The notes under the pieces were generated by a model. It did no database searches, was not told where the DNA came from, and saw nothing but the letters and a program-made list of their open reading frames with translations. DNA of 62,615 nucleotides from Chitinophagaceae bacterium UBA4407 (GTDB lineage Bacteria; Bacteroidota; Bacteroidia; Chitinophagales; Chitinophagaceae), in the NCBI GenBank assembly GCA_002390845.1, contig DGQT01000047.1:1-62615 (forward strand), given 5' to 3'. Below, piece after piece: positions 62,498-62,615 of this stretch; position 1 is the stretch's first letter, and each line of letters starts with the position of its first letter. The translations under genes and the position numbers were made by a program.

Positions 62498-62571
62498 GTC
62501 TGAAAGTGGATTTATCAGGATTAAAGGGATGAAGTGGATACAATTATTTATTCAGAAGCTTTCTGAAAAAT
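62498..62571. repeat. Partial copy of the GTCTGAAnGTGGATTT repeat
   Basis: GTCTGAAAGTGGATTT begins at the base after the GH127 stop and continues with GGATTAAAGGGATGAAGTGG. It resembles the left arm of the hairpin after araD. A matching right arm is not clear. Confidence 0.55.
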
Positions 62572-62581
62572 GATTTATCTG

Positions 62582-62615
62582 AATACCAGCTAAGGTTTTT
62601 CATAGCATCGTCCCT
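62582..62615. repeat. Dispersed repeat, left arm cut by the window end
   Basis: AATACCAGCTAAGGTTTTTC followed by ATAGCATCGTCCCT matches the outer left arm of the family (compare 36389-36420). The core should begin just outside the window. Confidence 0.75.

Noticed and set aside
1..62615. tRNA or rRNA genes
   Set aside because: No T-arm GGTTCGAATCC-type signal with a fitting acceptor stem and no conserved rRNA segment was noticed in the gaps; this was by eye only, and a tRNAscan/Infernal run would be decisive.

Overview
The window looks like a chromosomal segment of a Bacteroidota bacterium, most likely family Chitinophagaceae. The clues are four putative type IX secretion (T9SS) cargo proteins with C-terminal sorting domains and a PorD-like protein, a TonB-dependent receptor with a CarboxypepD_reg-like N-terminus, menaquinone made by the futalosine route (MqnE), Bacteroidota-style outer-membrane assembly genes (bamD, lptD-like, OstA-like, mlaD, lolA) and Bacteroidota -7 promoter boxes (TAnnTTTG). 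I see no rRNA, tRNA, CRISPR array or prophage.

Layout. 1-1340 is a complete IS4-family insertion sequence whose left inverted repeat starts at base 1. 1527-4658 is a single-chain restriction-modification protein related to type ISP enzymes but without a helicase. 4879-13995 holds surface proteins: a YadA-head-like/S74/T9SS protein, a beta-helix T9SS protein divergent from a TonB receptor, and another T9SS protein. 14062-25235 is mixed housekeeping (transglutaminase-like protein, AsmA-like protein, mqnE, anmK, lipoproteins, a MutS2 without Smr domain, a lone receiver, a VIT transporter). 25479-30181 is a minus-strand block ending in bamD-rpoZ-coaBC-porD-DUF4296 and an orphan CoA-transferase subunit A. 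30398-43458 holds lolA, cmk, a methyltransferase, a large T9SS protein, lptD divergent from an amidase, and mlaD-ostA. 43579-51920 holds threonylcarbamoyl-AMP synthase, a glycosyltransferase, dapD, an EamA permease, a LiaF-like protein, an ICMT-like methyltransferase and a DUF4288-LytS-LytTR operon. 52255-62497 is an L-arabinose/arabinan locus: two GH51 arabinofuranosidases, aldose epimerase, araB, a four-helix-bundle element, araD and a GH127 beta-L-arabinofuranosidase.

The most striking feature is not a gene. At least 24 intergenic loci carry arms of one inverted-repeat family, about one per 2.6 kb, and no copy lies inside a recognised gene. An arm runs from a T-run and GAGCCGGGC through a core (TTGCGTCGCACACTTGTAC or TTGTGTCACTCACTTGTAC) to a loop. 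Eight loci have both arms in hairpin order, the others mostly a single arm. The two core types differ by paired changes that keep a small internal dyad (GCG-T-CGC against GTG-T-CAC). One right arm holds the likely mutS2 promoter.

A second unusual element sits between araB and araD. A four-helix-bundle (S23/IVP-type) gene is flanked by 28-base perfect inverted repeats built from heptamers, which is the architecture of 23S rRNA intervening sequences but here inside a sugar-catabolism operon.

The arabinose genes form a coherent pathway: GH51 and GH127 enzymes release L-arabinose outside the cytoplasm, the epimerase equilibrates anomers, and AraB and AraD convert ribulose to xylulose 5-phosphate. 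AraA, a transporter and SusC/D genes are not in the window and may lie just downstream.
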